A stretch of 64,000 nucleotides of DNA from Asterella californica (Eukaryota; Streptophyta; Marchantiopsida; Marchantiales; Aytoniaceae), in assembly GCA_036924285.1 (NCBI GenBank), contig JAYKYS010000009.1:14570001-14634000 (forward strand). Reading direction: 5' to 3'. The translations under genes and the position numbers were made by a program. Below are positions 19,441 through 30,374 of the stretch, piece after piece. The notes below the pieces were generated by a model. It saw only the letters and a list, made by a program, of their open reading frames with translations, did no database searches and was not told the DNA's origin. How positions within the stretch are numbered: the first letter of the stretch is position 1; each line of letters begins with the position of its first letter.

Positions 19441-21493
19441 TGTCGTGGACCGGCTCCTACATGAAAATCAAATTTCGACTTTTGTAGCTCCAAAGACACT
19501 CATGAGAAAGACAAGCTAGGCCCTAGCTTACGGACTTTTGGCATCATTTCGGATCTCTATTTTCATCGCATAGATGGATAGAGCTTGTTGTCAGCTTTCC
19601 ATATGCACTTTGTCTACTTCGTTTGGACGCTTAGTGGAGAAGTTACAAGACTCGAAAGATGGAGAAAACAAGCTAAGCTCCAGCTTACTGGCTTTTGACA
19701 CAACTTCGGATCTTCACTTTTATTGCATCAGTGGATAGAGCTCCTTGTCAGCTTTTCATAGGCACTTTCTCTACTTCGTTTGGACGCCTAGTGGAGAAGT
19801 TACAAGACTCGAAAGATGGAGAAAACAAGCTAGGCTCCAGCTTACGGCTTTTGGCACAACTTCGGATCTTCACTTTCATCACATAGATGGGTAGAGCTCG
19901 TTGTCAACTTTCCATGGGCATCTTGTCTACTTCATTTGGACACCTACTGGAGAAGTTATGCGACTCGAAAGAAGGGAAAATCAAGCTAGGCCCTAGTTTA
20001 CTTGTTGACTGGGTATTTGCAGCCCCAGGCATTATATTAAAGACGCAAGGGGCCTGCTTCCTCATTATGAGAGAACTTCGTACGTACAGAGACTGATACA
20101 AGGGGGCAGCTTAAGGGCTAGCTTACGTCTGCGACTTGTCGGTGGACGGTTTGGAGATTTGGGAAGTCCAATACACACGCGCAAGGTGTCATTGGGTTCA
20201 GATCTATGCAGGCTACACACAGGTTAAGACGGTTTGGGAAGAGACGGATCGGAGGATGTGTATTGAGAGAAATTGAGACGTAGGAAAGAGATTTAGAGAT
20301 TTCAGTTATCTGTGAAGGAGAGTTGGACCGTTCGGACCGTTCGGACCGTTTTGGAGTCCAAACTTGCTGTCCTTGGATCCATCAGGATCAGAACACCGAG
20401 TTCTATAGGAAATTGAAGATGATACCAAGTTTCATCAGGCAGTTTAAGAGTTCTGAGTGAAATTGGCTCGTAGGAAAGCGCTTGCGTTAGATTTTTCATC
20501 GCATGTGATCTAAAATTGGGTTGTTCTTCGCGATCGGTGTGCCAAGCTCTTCGTTCTTGGTGCCTACGCGATCAATGAGTCTTCATCTACGCAGAGGAGA
20601 AGAGAATACGTGGATTGGATTGTTGGTTTGGGTGAGGTGAGCGAGTTTGAGCCGTAGGGAGTCCATTTACGTCAATTTTTTGCAACCTACGATCAAATTT
20701 CTTGCGTGGTTTTGCAAGGGGAACTCCAAACAGTTATTTCAATGGAAGGGTCTCGTCTCTGACCACGACTTGTTTGGAGTCTCGTTGGGTTCGTGATAGC
20801 TAGATCTATCTGTCAGGGAAGACGGATATCAGTTTAGACGATCCGTTTGTGCGGTGTGTGCGGTTTTAAGCCGCAGGGAGGAGTTTTTGAAGGTTCGATC
20901 ACCTGCGACCGAAAATCAGCGATATCTCGGCTGTTGGGAGTCGGATCTGAAGGTTTCTTGGGTTAACGGAGTCAGCGGAGGAGACCCTATCGACATCTGA
21001 AGTCCGTTTGACGAAAAGAGAAAGTTCACAGATAGGTCTTTTTTGATTTCTTCGCTACGGGTTTTGCTCTTTTGAGTTCGTTAGAGTTCTGGTTGGCTAT
21101 ATACAGCTTGTGGTAGCTAGCTTTAGCTAAGAACTTGTACATGGATGTGGTTTGGACTTGGGTTTGGATCGCGTGATACTGCTGTGGCTCTGCTTGTTAG
21201 CAAAGGGAAGTTTCTCTTACTTTGAGCTACGCTTCGTTGTTTTTGGGTCAGGGTTGAGAATCAGAGGTTGTATTTAAGGGCTTTGAAGCAGGTTACAGAC
21301 CGCTCTGGTCTATTTTTCAATTCTGTGCTCTTAGGAGAAAGAACCGACATTGTACATACATTTGGAGTTGGTATATATCGCAGCGTTCGTTTTCGTGGTT
21401 GTTTTTCTCTGTCTTATCTCTGTTTCAGCACACAACATCTCCACAGCCAAGAACCTCACGTTTTTCTAGACATCCTTCACGCAATATCCGACA
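19441..21493 (+). repeat. 3' LTR of element D, about 2053 bp
   Basis: Starts TGTCGTGGACCGGCTCC and ends AATATCCGACA. It carries the same 156-bp array (phrases at 19550, 19707, 19863) and 48 bp absent from the 5' LTR. The divergence between the two LTRs is clearly higher than for A or H, so D is older or is a mosaic of two copies. Confidence 0.85.
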
Positions 21494-21521
21494 AGATAAC
21501 AGACAGATAACAGAAGAACGG
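21494..21521 (-). pseudogene. Gag fragment of element E, left of A'
   Basis: These 28 bases continue the E gag sequence cut by A' (read on the minus strand as CTTCTGTTATCTGT, aligned to CTTTTGCTACATGTATG of the F gag at 39847). The last four, ACGG (21518-21521), are the left copy of the A' target duplication. The fragment ends where the D LTR ends. Confidence 0.65.
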
Positions 21522-22225
21522 TGTCGGAGTGTGATCCGTCTACCTAGGAAAGCGCTGGGCTTCTGGCTGTGGTTGTTCACTCAAGAGGTTGACTTTCAGG
21601 TTACAACAGAGGCTATAAACACTCACACAGATGTGTAAGATCTAATAATATATATAGAAGGCGAAATTCAGGTCTAGCTGGCAGTAATAGGATCCGGCGG
21701 TGAACTTTGACACTCACGGAGAGGAAAACTATGAAGGTTTAGACTTCTAAACTTCCCTTACATGCAAATGAGGTACTACTGAACTCACACACGAAGTTTC
21801 AGCCTGAGATCAAATTCTGACACGGAGATATGGACAGAAAAGTTTTGAGCAAGAAAACTACGGTAATTTCTGGTACCTAGATGGCTATTTCGACCTATAA
21901 CAGGAGTTTGGCTCGATCAATTTCGAAGTTTCTTACAGGATTTGCAGTTCACAGCTTGCTGAACACTCCTGTGAAGTTGGGACTCCTGATTGTTTGTAGA
22001 ACTCCAGATCTCCTTCCCTGAAGTCGCTGCTCTAGATTAAGAGCTTTTCAGACCCCCTCGACTTCAGCGGCCGCCCTGAATTACTCAGTCACTCAATCGA
22101 TATGAAACTTTTTGTGAAATCGTAGCCCTGCTGGCAGAGAACACAACCTCGAAGTTTTGAAGCAATTTCCTCAAATCTGCTGCGAATGACACTGAAAACC
22201 CTAAATCCAAGTAGGTAGCGCGACA
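21522..22225 (-). repeat. 3' LTR of A' with 654-bp internal deletion
   Basis: The plus strand starts TGTCGGAGTG and ends GCGCGACA. Compared with 28192-29549, the sequence runs in parallel up to CCCTAAATCCAA (about 22210), then jumps to GTAGCGCGACA, so 704 bp remain of 1358. The junction reads CCAAGTAGGTAGCG, a short repeat of GTAG, typical of end-joining or slippage between CAAGTAG-like microhomologies. Confidence 0.9.
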
Positions 22226-22237
22226 TCCACCCCCTCT
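22226..22237 (-). other. Polypurine tract of A'
   Basis: On the minus strand AGAGGGGGTGGA directly precedes TGTCGCGC, identical to the tract of A. Confidence 0.85.
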
Positions 22238-22273
22238 AAACCTGCACATCCTCCGGTATGTGCCAGATCCAGA

Positions 22274-25200
22274 TCAAGACTCTTCAAATTCATCTTCAAC
22301 CTCCATTGAATCTTCAGCTTCATCCTCAGTAAGCTCTGCAATGTTCTGGTCCTCCCCTCTCCTTCTAAAGAGCTTGATTCTCTTCCCTGCGACTGGTATC
22401 TTGAGCACTGCACCATCTAACTCTCTCAAAGAGTATGTGGCATTGTCATGAACTTCTAACACCACATAAGGTCCGAACCATCTCTTGGAAAACTTTCTGA
22501 TGGTGCTATGCTGATTATCAAGACTACTATCATAGACTAACACCCAATCACCTTCTTTAACTGGTTTGGATCGTAATCTATGCGTTCTATCAAATCTGCC
22601 TTTGTTTCTCTCTCTAGCAGTCTTTAACTTTTCCACAGCTTTAGCAACATCCTCAGGTCTTCGTTCTAACTGCTGGATCCTTAATGCAAGAAGATCCTCC
22701 GTACTTCTACCATCTTCCCATGGCAAAACATTCCAAGTAGGCACTACTTCCTCAATCAGCATCACAGGTTTTTGCCCTAGTATCAACTCTGCTGGCATGT
22801 AACCTGTAACGGTACTATGAGTTGTACGATCTGTCCACAAAGCAAATGGTAGCAGTCTAGGCCATTCACGGATCTTACCCCTGTAAGCTTTTACCAAAGC
22901 TTTGATGATTGGCGGATGACCTCTTTCGCTCTTGCCATTCCCTTCAGGATTGTAAGCAGTGGTTAACGCCAACTTGATTCCCAACCGCTTGAAGAACTCA
23001 ACTGCTTCTTGTGCATCTAGCTCACCCCTATCTGCAGTGATCTTTCCCACACACCCATACCTACAAATAACATCTTCAAGTAGAAAGCGGCAGACACTAG
23101 CAGTGGTCTTCGTCCTCAAAGCACGGCCTTCGACTTGATTAGATAGATCTTCTCTAGCCAAGACTAGATACCTCATTTGTCCAAGTCCAAATGGCATAGT
23201 TATCAGATCAACTACCCACTTATAATGAATGGCTAAAGGATAAGTAGGATGCAATCCATCACGATGGCGTATATTGGAGTACATCTGGCAGGGTATACAG
23301 GATGAAACAAACTGTACCACATCCTTATACATACCCTTCCACCAATACTTTTCCTTCATCTTGGCAAATGTAGCCCAAACTCCTCTATGACCGGCCCATA
23401 AACTCTCATGGAACTCCTTGATCAGCTTCTGCTGCACATACTGCTTCCAAGTCACATACCACCCGCTGCGGTATACCTCCTTGTAGCTTAGGACGCTTCC
23501 ATAGATGTCCTCCATGTAAAAAGTAACCATAAGCTATTCTACGGATCCTTTTCAAATCTGCATCAGACCAACCTTCTTGCCTTTCCAGTGAACTCAAATA
23601 GCGCCCAAGATCCAACTACTCGCCATCATACACATTTTCCTCAAAAAACTCCAACGGAGCTGCAAAACAGCTTCTATCTTTCTAGCCAGAACACTAGAAT
23701 AGAACTTTGTTCCTACATCCTCCTGGTCATCTATCATTTCCTTCTCATCGTAATACCTAGCCCTTGATAACATATCTGCCACAGGATTGTCTTTTCCTGC
23801 AATATGTCTAAACTCTGGGTTCAAGGACTTGATATATGCTATCCACCTCAACATAGCAATGTCTGGAGTTGTACAGCTAGTAATCATTCCCAGGAGAGGT
23901 AAACAATCTGTCTCCACAACCACATGTGCTCCTATCAAGTATTCCTTGTCACTCTTCATCGCAGTACCTACTCCCCATAGCTCTCTCTTGACCTGAGGGT
24001 AGTCTCTCTGCCGTGAACTTAATACCTTAGCACCAAAACGCACCACATATCTATTCCCATCCTCATCGTCTTGCCCTACAGCCCATCCAATGCCAATAGG
24101 ACTAGTATCAACAGTAAGGATAACAGATCTCCCCAACTCATATGTTACCTTCCGTAGAGTTGGTGGTGAAGCCAAAAGATCTTTCAACTTCCGCATAGAC
24201 TCGCTCTGCTCCTCTTGTCACTGAAATCTTTGCCCCTTCCTCAGCAACTTGTACAACGGATCTGCTACATGTGCAAAGTGTGGAATCCATATATGATAAA
24301 ACACACATGCACCTAGAAATCTTCTCACCTCAGTAACCGATCCACATGTCTCCTTTCATCCTTCGAATGGCATCAACCTTGTTTGGACAAGGTTTCCGAC
24401 CATAAGATCCACATAGGTGCCTCACAATCAACACCTCTTGTTCTCCAAATACGGACTTTGCTCCTGATAAAGTCAAATGAACCTCCTCCAGTCAACTCAA
24501 TATCTTATCGCAGTCAACTATATGATCTGCAACAAACTTACGGCACCCCCTCCGATCCATTACCTCATTCTTCTCCTCCTCAGCACATCCTTTGATCGGC
24601 ACATCATCAAGGAATGGCATAGTTTTTTCAGGAATAAAGTCCCTCAAAACTTTGTTCATGTCATTCATCATATGCGCTACAAAATTGGTAGCACCTTGCA
24701 GCAAGGTGCACATCCTTAGTAACCCCAAAGGTGTCCTCATTGTAGTCAAGTCTCTACTCTCAGAGAATAATTGAAACTGATCATAACCTGAATATAAGTC
24801 TCCCATGGAATAGATAGCACGACCAGCAAAAGCCTCTGCAAACTCGTCTACAATAGGTCCTATATCCATATTCTTGATAGTCACCTTGTTAACTGGCTGC
24901 ATATCTTGGATAAATCTCAAAGCTCCACTCTTCTTCGGAACAGTAAACCATCTGCTAGAGTAGGGAGCTATAGATGGTTCCAAGATACCCATCCTAATCC
25001 TCTCATTGAGCAAGTCTATCAGCTTTGGTAGATGAGCTCTAGGTACAGGGATAGGACGTAGATTCCAAGGCACATGCGGTATAGTAAAGATTACCATAGG
25101 TGCAACTACACTTGGATCTACACATCCTACTTCATGTGACTCAAACGCAAATGCCTTACCATGCCTAGATAGCATCTCCCTGAAGCTCTTCTTCTCTTGC

Positions 25201-25730
25201 TCAGTAAGAAATCCATCGCCTCCAATCCTCAGCTCCTTTAGTGTTGTTTCTGTGAACTGGTGCCCAATTCTTCTCGGTCCTCTGAGCGTCGGTTCTCGTG
25301 CAGCTTGCTCCATCTTCTGATTGTAATCGAGTGGTAAAGACAAAGCCACTGGTTTGACTTTCTTTGCCACTGACTTGTACTTGGTCTCCACATACACCCC
25401 TTGCCGATCTATAAACTTATCAATTACATCATAAAGCTCCTTGGAGCTCACTCTCACCACTCTATCTACATCATCTATAGAACTTTCTACTATAGATTTC
25501 AACTCCCCTATAGTATCTACCAAATACTGCTCTTCAAACACTCCCGATATGTATTCATCTCTTGCTAACTCTCCACTATCCCACAAAGATTGCTGTACAT
25601 ACTTCACATGTTGCCTCTCAAACCTCTTCATATTCTCAACCTACCTATAACACACTGATCCACATGATGTCAGTCCTAAGAAGCTAGTGGATAAAGCTTC
25701 CTGCTCTACTTGATCAGGCGAGAATCCTTT
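22274..25730 (-). pseudogene. pol: A' Pol: RT, RNase H, integrase with several breaks
   Basis: Three long frames (24492-25631, 23594-24196, 22274-23530) give the same domains as A Pol: RT with the FLDDVPIKG motif near 24600, RNase H with DTSPIGIGWAVGQ near 24090, integrase with AGHRGVWATF, TADRGE and GKSERGH. Lesions visible against A: a stop (TAG) shortly after the Gag/Pol junction near 25640, a one-base insertion near 24353, a Trp-to-stop change near 24219, another Trp-to-stop near 23616, and extra sequence near 23450. The acidic tail is shortened to EVEDEFEES. The RT region that is deleted in A (near 9717) is intact here. Not functional. Confidence 0.9.
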
Positions 25731-25732
25731 CT

Positions 25733-28116
25733 CTACTGTACCGTTGAAGTCTCGCTCTTCAATGGTACTCTGCCAAAACCCCTAGACTCTCTAAACTCAT
25801 GAGTAATCTTAGGTAGTGGACGATCTCTCAAGCTATCACGATTCCTCTCATGTTCTGCAGCAACGGTCAAAAACTGAACAGCTCTTTTGCCGTCTCTACT
25901 ACGTATCCTAGCATAGGCTGAACCATCATCCATAACTCGTGTCTCCATTCTAACAGCAGTAATGTAAGGCTGCCCTAGAATGATAGGATAGGTTGACATG
26001 TCTTGAACAAAGAAATTCTGAACATCACTAATGTCACCCACAGTTACCTTGATGTTAGGACAAGCACCATAGAGTTCTCTCCTCTGGTTGTTGGCAGCAC
26101 GTATAAGCCATCCATGGTCGGTGTCTATAGGCCACCTCCCACGCTTGTATAGCTCCTTAGACATCAGATTAATCTCTGAGCCGTGATCAATCAATGCCAC
26201 CACAGGTTCCTCTAGATCTCCCAGCTTCACTAAGGTCTCTGTGGTTGCTCTCGTCCAATGGTTGTGAGAATAATGGCTCTTCTGCGATGCTTCCACCTCA
26301 TCTTCAAACCTCACGTGCTGATCTGATCTTCCCTCTGATACTTGAGAGCAATAACCAGCAATCTCATCTTCCTCATCTTCCGACAGTTTGGTCCCTAGAG
26401 CGTTAAGCGTAGCTGCTTCACCCAAAATCTGACGTTTCCTCTTGATGATATCTATGATAACCTCATGGAACTCACGCTTTGCAATCCCAAGAATCTCACC
26501 CAAAGTAAACTCAACCCTCCCATTCAAGATACGGTTCTCTAACACCTGCTTCAAGTCTGTAGCAATCTCAATGTCAGACTGAAGTTTGTATGCAGGCATC
26601 TTACCCTTCTCCTTGCTTCTCTCCTTCTCCTTTGGTGTTGTAGGTGGTAGATCCTCCATATTCTCCTCCCGAGTAGGTGTTGTCTCCTGCCTTGCCTCTG
26701 GTCTAGCCCTTTCACTCCTTGTAGCAGGTCGTTTGGCTGTAGAAGCCTCACCTGCATCCTCCCTCCTGCGTTTTTCTTCTAGTACAGCTTCATGCTGACT
26801 TCTTGCAACATAAGCATGCACTAACATAGTATCTATAGGATCATTCCATCCTGTAGCTTCTCGAATTGATTTTTTTTGATGTTGCCAACCCTTCGTAGCA
26901 CATCCTTGTCTAGCTCTGTTCTAGCTACGGACCGCACTACATCAGACCACAATCCAGTAGTCCCTTTCTCTCTCTCCATCTCCACTTTCACTCCACACGT
27001 AGCAGCATTCACAAGAGAAACAGCATGTGATGCTGATATCTCATTCACAAGTCTCTTCATACCACCCTTGCCAAAGTTGGTTCCCAACATCATCCCAGTC
27101 TCTCTCAGATGGATCTTACCATCTTTGAAGAAGATCAGATCCTTCCTCAATGCATCTGAAAACTCCCCACAATCTCTTCTTACATGGTCTGGACTATCAC
27201 ACCATATACAACGATGAACAAAGCCTTCTCTCATCTGAGGTCTCTGCATAGCAGGCTGTACATTCTGCTCCTTCTCTTCTAACCTAGTGAGCTTAAGCTT
27301 AAGCTCCTTCATACCCTTAATCACCTCATCAAGCGGTGAGTCCTCCTCTCTAGCAATTACCAAAGCGGGTTTAGTAGGCAACTGCTTGACAGGAATTATC
27401 AGAGGTGCTGCTTCACTTACCACCACCTTGTCCCTTCTTCTCTGTCTCTTGGTCAACAAAGAGACAGCCTCTTCAACCTCCTTCCAGTCAGTCTTCAGTC
27501 CTCTCTCCTCACTCTTGTCTTGCAGCAACAGCTCAAGCTTCTCCTGCATAGTCACGTCCGCTGCTTGTAGGAAAAGCTCGGTCTTCTCCACCTCTAATGT
27601 AAGCTTTTCTGTCCTAGAAAGCTGAGCATACTGACGATCAAATTCCCTTAACAACTCATTTACAGACAAACCTTTGTTGGACTTAACCACCCACTCCAAG
27701 AACGTTCTCTTGGTCACCCTCTCTGAATCTTCAGTGTAGTACTCCTCCTTCAAAGCGCGCATAAAGCTCTCCCAACTCTGTCCTTGCTGCTGCTTGAGCT
27801 CCTTCACACGCCCACGAATCTCAAGCACAACAGCAAGTTCAAAGTTCTCCACCATCTCCTTCTCAGGTACCTTGTTCACCTCCATCTCCCTAGCATAGTA
27901 TCGCACGTACTTGGAAATATCTGTCCCCTTGAACTGGTCCATCTGATGCACCACAGATTGCAACGCCTTGGTTGCTAATACCTCCTTCCTCTCTGTGCTC
28001 TGCTGCTGCTGCATGAACATGGAAAAAGCTTGGAACATCTTCATCGTAGCAGCATCAAGCTGAACAGGTTGCTGAGCAGCAGCAGCACCTCCACTTGATG
28101 ATCCTTGGTTGGCCAT
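25733..28116 (-). pseudogene. gag: A' Gag plus protease with one frameshift
   Basis: The frame from the ATG at 28116 gives MANQGSSSGG and runs 427 residues with the same capsid region and zinc knuckle (CIWCDSPDHVRRDC) as A. A short insertion containing a run of A bases near 26868-26878 (minus strand) shifts the frame after RRVGN. The remaining 364-aa frame (25733-26827) carries the charged linker and the protease with ALIDHGSEINLMS and GQPYI. The histidine in the protease triplet is the same as in A, so it is a family trait and not a copy error. Confidence 0.9.
25738..25781 (-). promoter_or_regulatory. Conserved -1 frameshift signal in A'
   Basis: The minus strand has the heptamer GGGTTTT (25775-25781), then the same 6-nt spacer and the GTACC-A-TTGAAG / CTTCAA-C-GGTAC stem-loop (25738-25768) as A, including the single mismatch. 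Conservation in a second, otherwise diverged copy supports function. Confidence 0.75.
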
Positions 28117-28161
28117 GATATCTGATCCTGTAACACTCTCAAGAAAACTCCCACCCTAGGT

Positions 28162-28181
28162 GTTTCACGTCGAGTTCACCA
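28162..28181 (-). other. Putative primer binding site of A'
   Basis: The minus strand reads TGGTGAACTCGACGTGAAAC, 10 nt after the end of the 5' LTR at 28192, as in A. The matching tRNA was not recognised. Confidence 0.5.
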
Positions 28182-28191
28182 AAAGAGAGTA

Positions 28192-29549
28192 TGTCGGAGT
28201 GTGATCCGTCTACCTAGGAAAGCGCCGGGCTTCTGACTGTGGTTGTTCACTCAAGAGGTTGGCTTTCAGGTTACAACAGAGGCTATATTACTAGATCTTA
28301 CAGATGTGTAAGATCTAGTAATATATATAGAAGGCGAAATTCAGGTCTAGCTGGCAATAATAAGATCCGGCGGTGAACTTTGACACTCACGGAGAGGAAA
28401 ACTATGAAGGTTTAGACTTCTAAACTTCCCCTACATGCAAATGAGGTACTACTGAACTCACACACGAAGTTTCAGCCTGAGATCAAATTCTGACACGGAG
28501 ATATGGACAGAAAAGTTTTGAGCAAGAAAACTACGGTAATTTCTGGTACCTAGATGGCTATTTCGACCTATAACAGGAGTTTGGCTCGATCAATTTCGAA
28601 GTTTCTTACAGGATTTGTAGTTCACAGCTTGCTGAACACTCCTGTGAAGTTGGGACTCCTGATTGTTTGTAGAACTCCAGATCTCCTTCCCTGAAGTCGC
28701 TGCTCTAGATTAAGAGCTTTTCAGACCCCCTCGACTTCAGCGGCCGCCCTGAATTACTCAGTCACTCAAGCGATATGAAACTTTTTGTGAAATCGTAGTC
28801 CTGCTGGCAGAGAACACAACCTCGAAGTTTTGAAGCAATTTTCTCAAATCTGCTGCGAATGACACTGAAAACCCTAAATCCAACAAAAGTGATTCAATTC
28901 TAGCACAATTCGAACTTCAATTGGTCATAACTTCGTCTTTATTGCATCAAATCGATCGAAAATTTCACTGGAAGTGCTTGGCATGACCAGCCCTCTCTCC
29001 CTGTGCTCTCAGATTTCGAAGATCACCCACCAAATGCTCGAACTCTCCTTTAGAGCTCTGTTTCTAAATTTAGAGTTAAACTAAAGACAAAAATAGACCA
29101 ATGGGAGTTCATAGCTCCACTTGGTTGTCCTTTAGTACCCTAAACCACGTGGCAACTTAGTTTTACTCATAGGCTACCACGTCAAGCTCCCTAGAGTGCC
29201 AATGTAAAACTTAAACTACCTAAAACGACATGCAACCCCGAAAAATAACTTAAATCAGCTAGAAAGCGTGCATGGGCGACAAGTAAGTACAACCCATGAG
29301 CTCAAACCCCTATCAGCATGGAAACCCTAAGTTATGTACATTGAACGTCATAGACAAGTAAGAAGTCACTTGCACAAGCGCACAAATGCTTGAACAAGAC
29401 CTACTAGGACTCAAAATAGTATTAACACCGTATGCAAAGGTGTCAAACATATACATAAAGGACTAGAAGTAATATGAGCTAACTTCTAGAACTACTAAAC
29501 CTAAGCGTCGGAGTAGAAGTCAAGCATGTAGCCGTCAAGTAGCGCGACA
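28192..29549 (-). repeat. 5' LTR of A', 1358 bp
   Basis: In minus-strand sense it begins TGTCGCGCTACTTGACGG and ends CACTCCGACA, homologous over its length to the A LTRs but clearly diverged, with a small palindromic stretch (AGATCTTACAGATGTGTAAGATCT) near 28292-28318. ACGG follows at 29550-29553 as target duplication. Confidence 0.9.
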
Positions 29550-30144
29550 ACGGGGTGAGGTGTCATCTTGCTGGGATGCCCATTTCCACCAACTCTGCCT
29601 GAACGTAAGCGTGGAAGAAGGCGCCTCAATTGATGAGCAGTCCCTCCCATACGGCTTCATGGAACTCCACGTCTTGATCTCCAAGGTATCTCGTCTTTTG
29701 TGCTTTCCTCTTGGGAAAGAGGTGAAGAAATAGCTTCGCCAGAAGACGCTTCTGCTGCTCCCGATAAGCTTCTACCTTTCATCCATTCCTTCCTTATCAA
29801 TCTTCCAGGAAGAGATAAGTCGTGCTTCCAAGCACATGTCACTTCCCTGAGATCATAGATAACATCTTTTTCTCGAGCTCATACCCTCGGTTCTCAGATT
29901 CTGATCGGTGAAAGGTCTTGCATCATCACTCCGTCGTCCAGGAAGATGGTCTTCCACGAGCGACCTCTGTCTTCGCAGATACAAGGTTGCGAGGAGGCAG
30001 TGCTGCCCAAACCTCCTCCAGAAGACGCATGTCCGCGAGGTTCCAGTCCTACAAGAAGAAGTCGAGACCCAACTCCTTGATGAAGGGTTTGGCCTCTGCC
30101 AACTCTGCTGCCGGCAACACCAACCCTCGAGGATGCATCGACAT
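29550..30144 (-). pseudogene. Gag of element E, cut by A'
   Basis: From ATG codons near 30138-30144 the minus strand reads MHPRGLVLPAAELAEAKPF, then IKELGLDFF and, after stops, WEGLLIN, GAFFHAYVQAELVEMG. The same sequence, also with stops, is on the plus strand at 38367-40427 (element F), so E and F are one family. I do not recognise a named domain. Its position after an LTR and a degenerate initiator-Met-like primer site makes Gag the best reading. A' sits inside it. No active protein. Confidence 0.6.
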
Positions 30145-30374
30145 GCTTCGAGCCTCAGTTACACTAAGCCACACGTACTTGCTGTGAGTCGAAGGCTCAG
30201 TCCTTCCAAGTCTTCACAGTCTAGCTTCCACTCTTAGAAGTCGAATCTAGTCTTCTAGAAGACAACTATTCCATCTTCCGGGATTCTAATAGTGCTTCCT
30301 AAGTAGCTCTTGTCTTCCGAGCTATATCTAAACAATCCTAACTAATGACAGTTTCTCTTGTATTTTTAGATGAT
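30145..30374 (-). repeat. LTR end and leader of element E
   Basis: The minus strand matches 38130-38366 of element F (CGGAAGACAAGAGCTACTTAGGAAGCACTATTAGAAT and onward, shared with small changes). It contains the degenerate primer-site stretch TGTAACTGAGGCTCGAAG. The homology becomes weak near 30375 where the G LTR begins. Confidence 0.6.

Larger units (their letters stand above)
14971..21493 (+). mobile_element. Non-autonomous gag-only LTR element D
   Basis: Two long LTRs (14971-16976 and 19441-21493) flank a 2.46-kb interior with a degenerate Gag related to that of A and no trace of RT, RNase H or integrase. LTR ends (TGTCG in the 3' copy, CCGACA at the right), the primer-site core GAACTCGACGTGAA, the polypurine tract and the ATACCGGA phrase before it all match A. 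So A, or a sister of it, probably supplied the enzymes. No target duplication is present: the left flank is integrase of B (plus), the right flank is gag of E (minus). This suggests recombination between two D copies, or a deletion after insertion. Confidence 0.85.
21522..29549 (-). mobile_element. Element A', decayed minus-strand copy of A
   Basis: A' mirrors A: 5' LTR at the right (28192-29549), primer-site sequence, gag, pol, polypurine tract and 3' LTR at the left (21522-22225). It is flanked by ACGG on both sides (21518-21521 and 29550-29553). Gag and Pol are close to A in sequence but carry several disabling changes. Its pol lacks the 13-nt deletion of A, which shows that the deletion happened in A. 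The 3' LTR has lost about 654 bp. Confidence 0.95.

Noticed and set aside
21494..21521. Direct repeat AGATAACAGAC-AGATAACAG as possible target duplication of D
   Set aside because: It is internal to the right flank, does not match the left flank of D, and the bases fit the E gag alignment.
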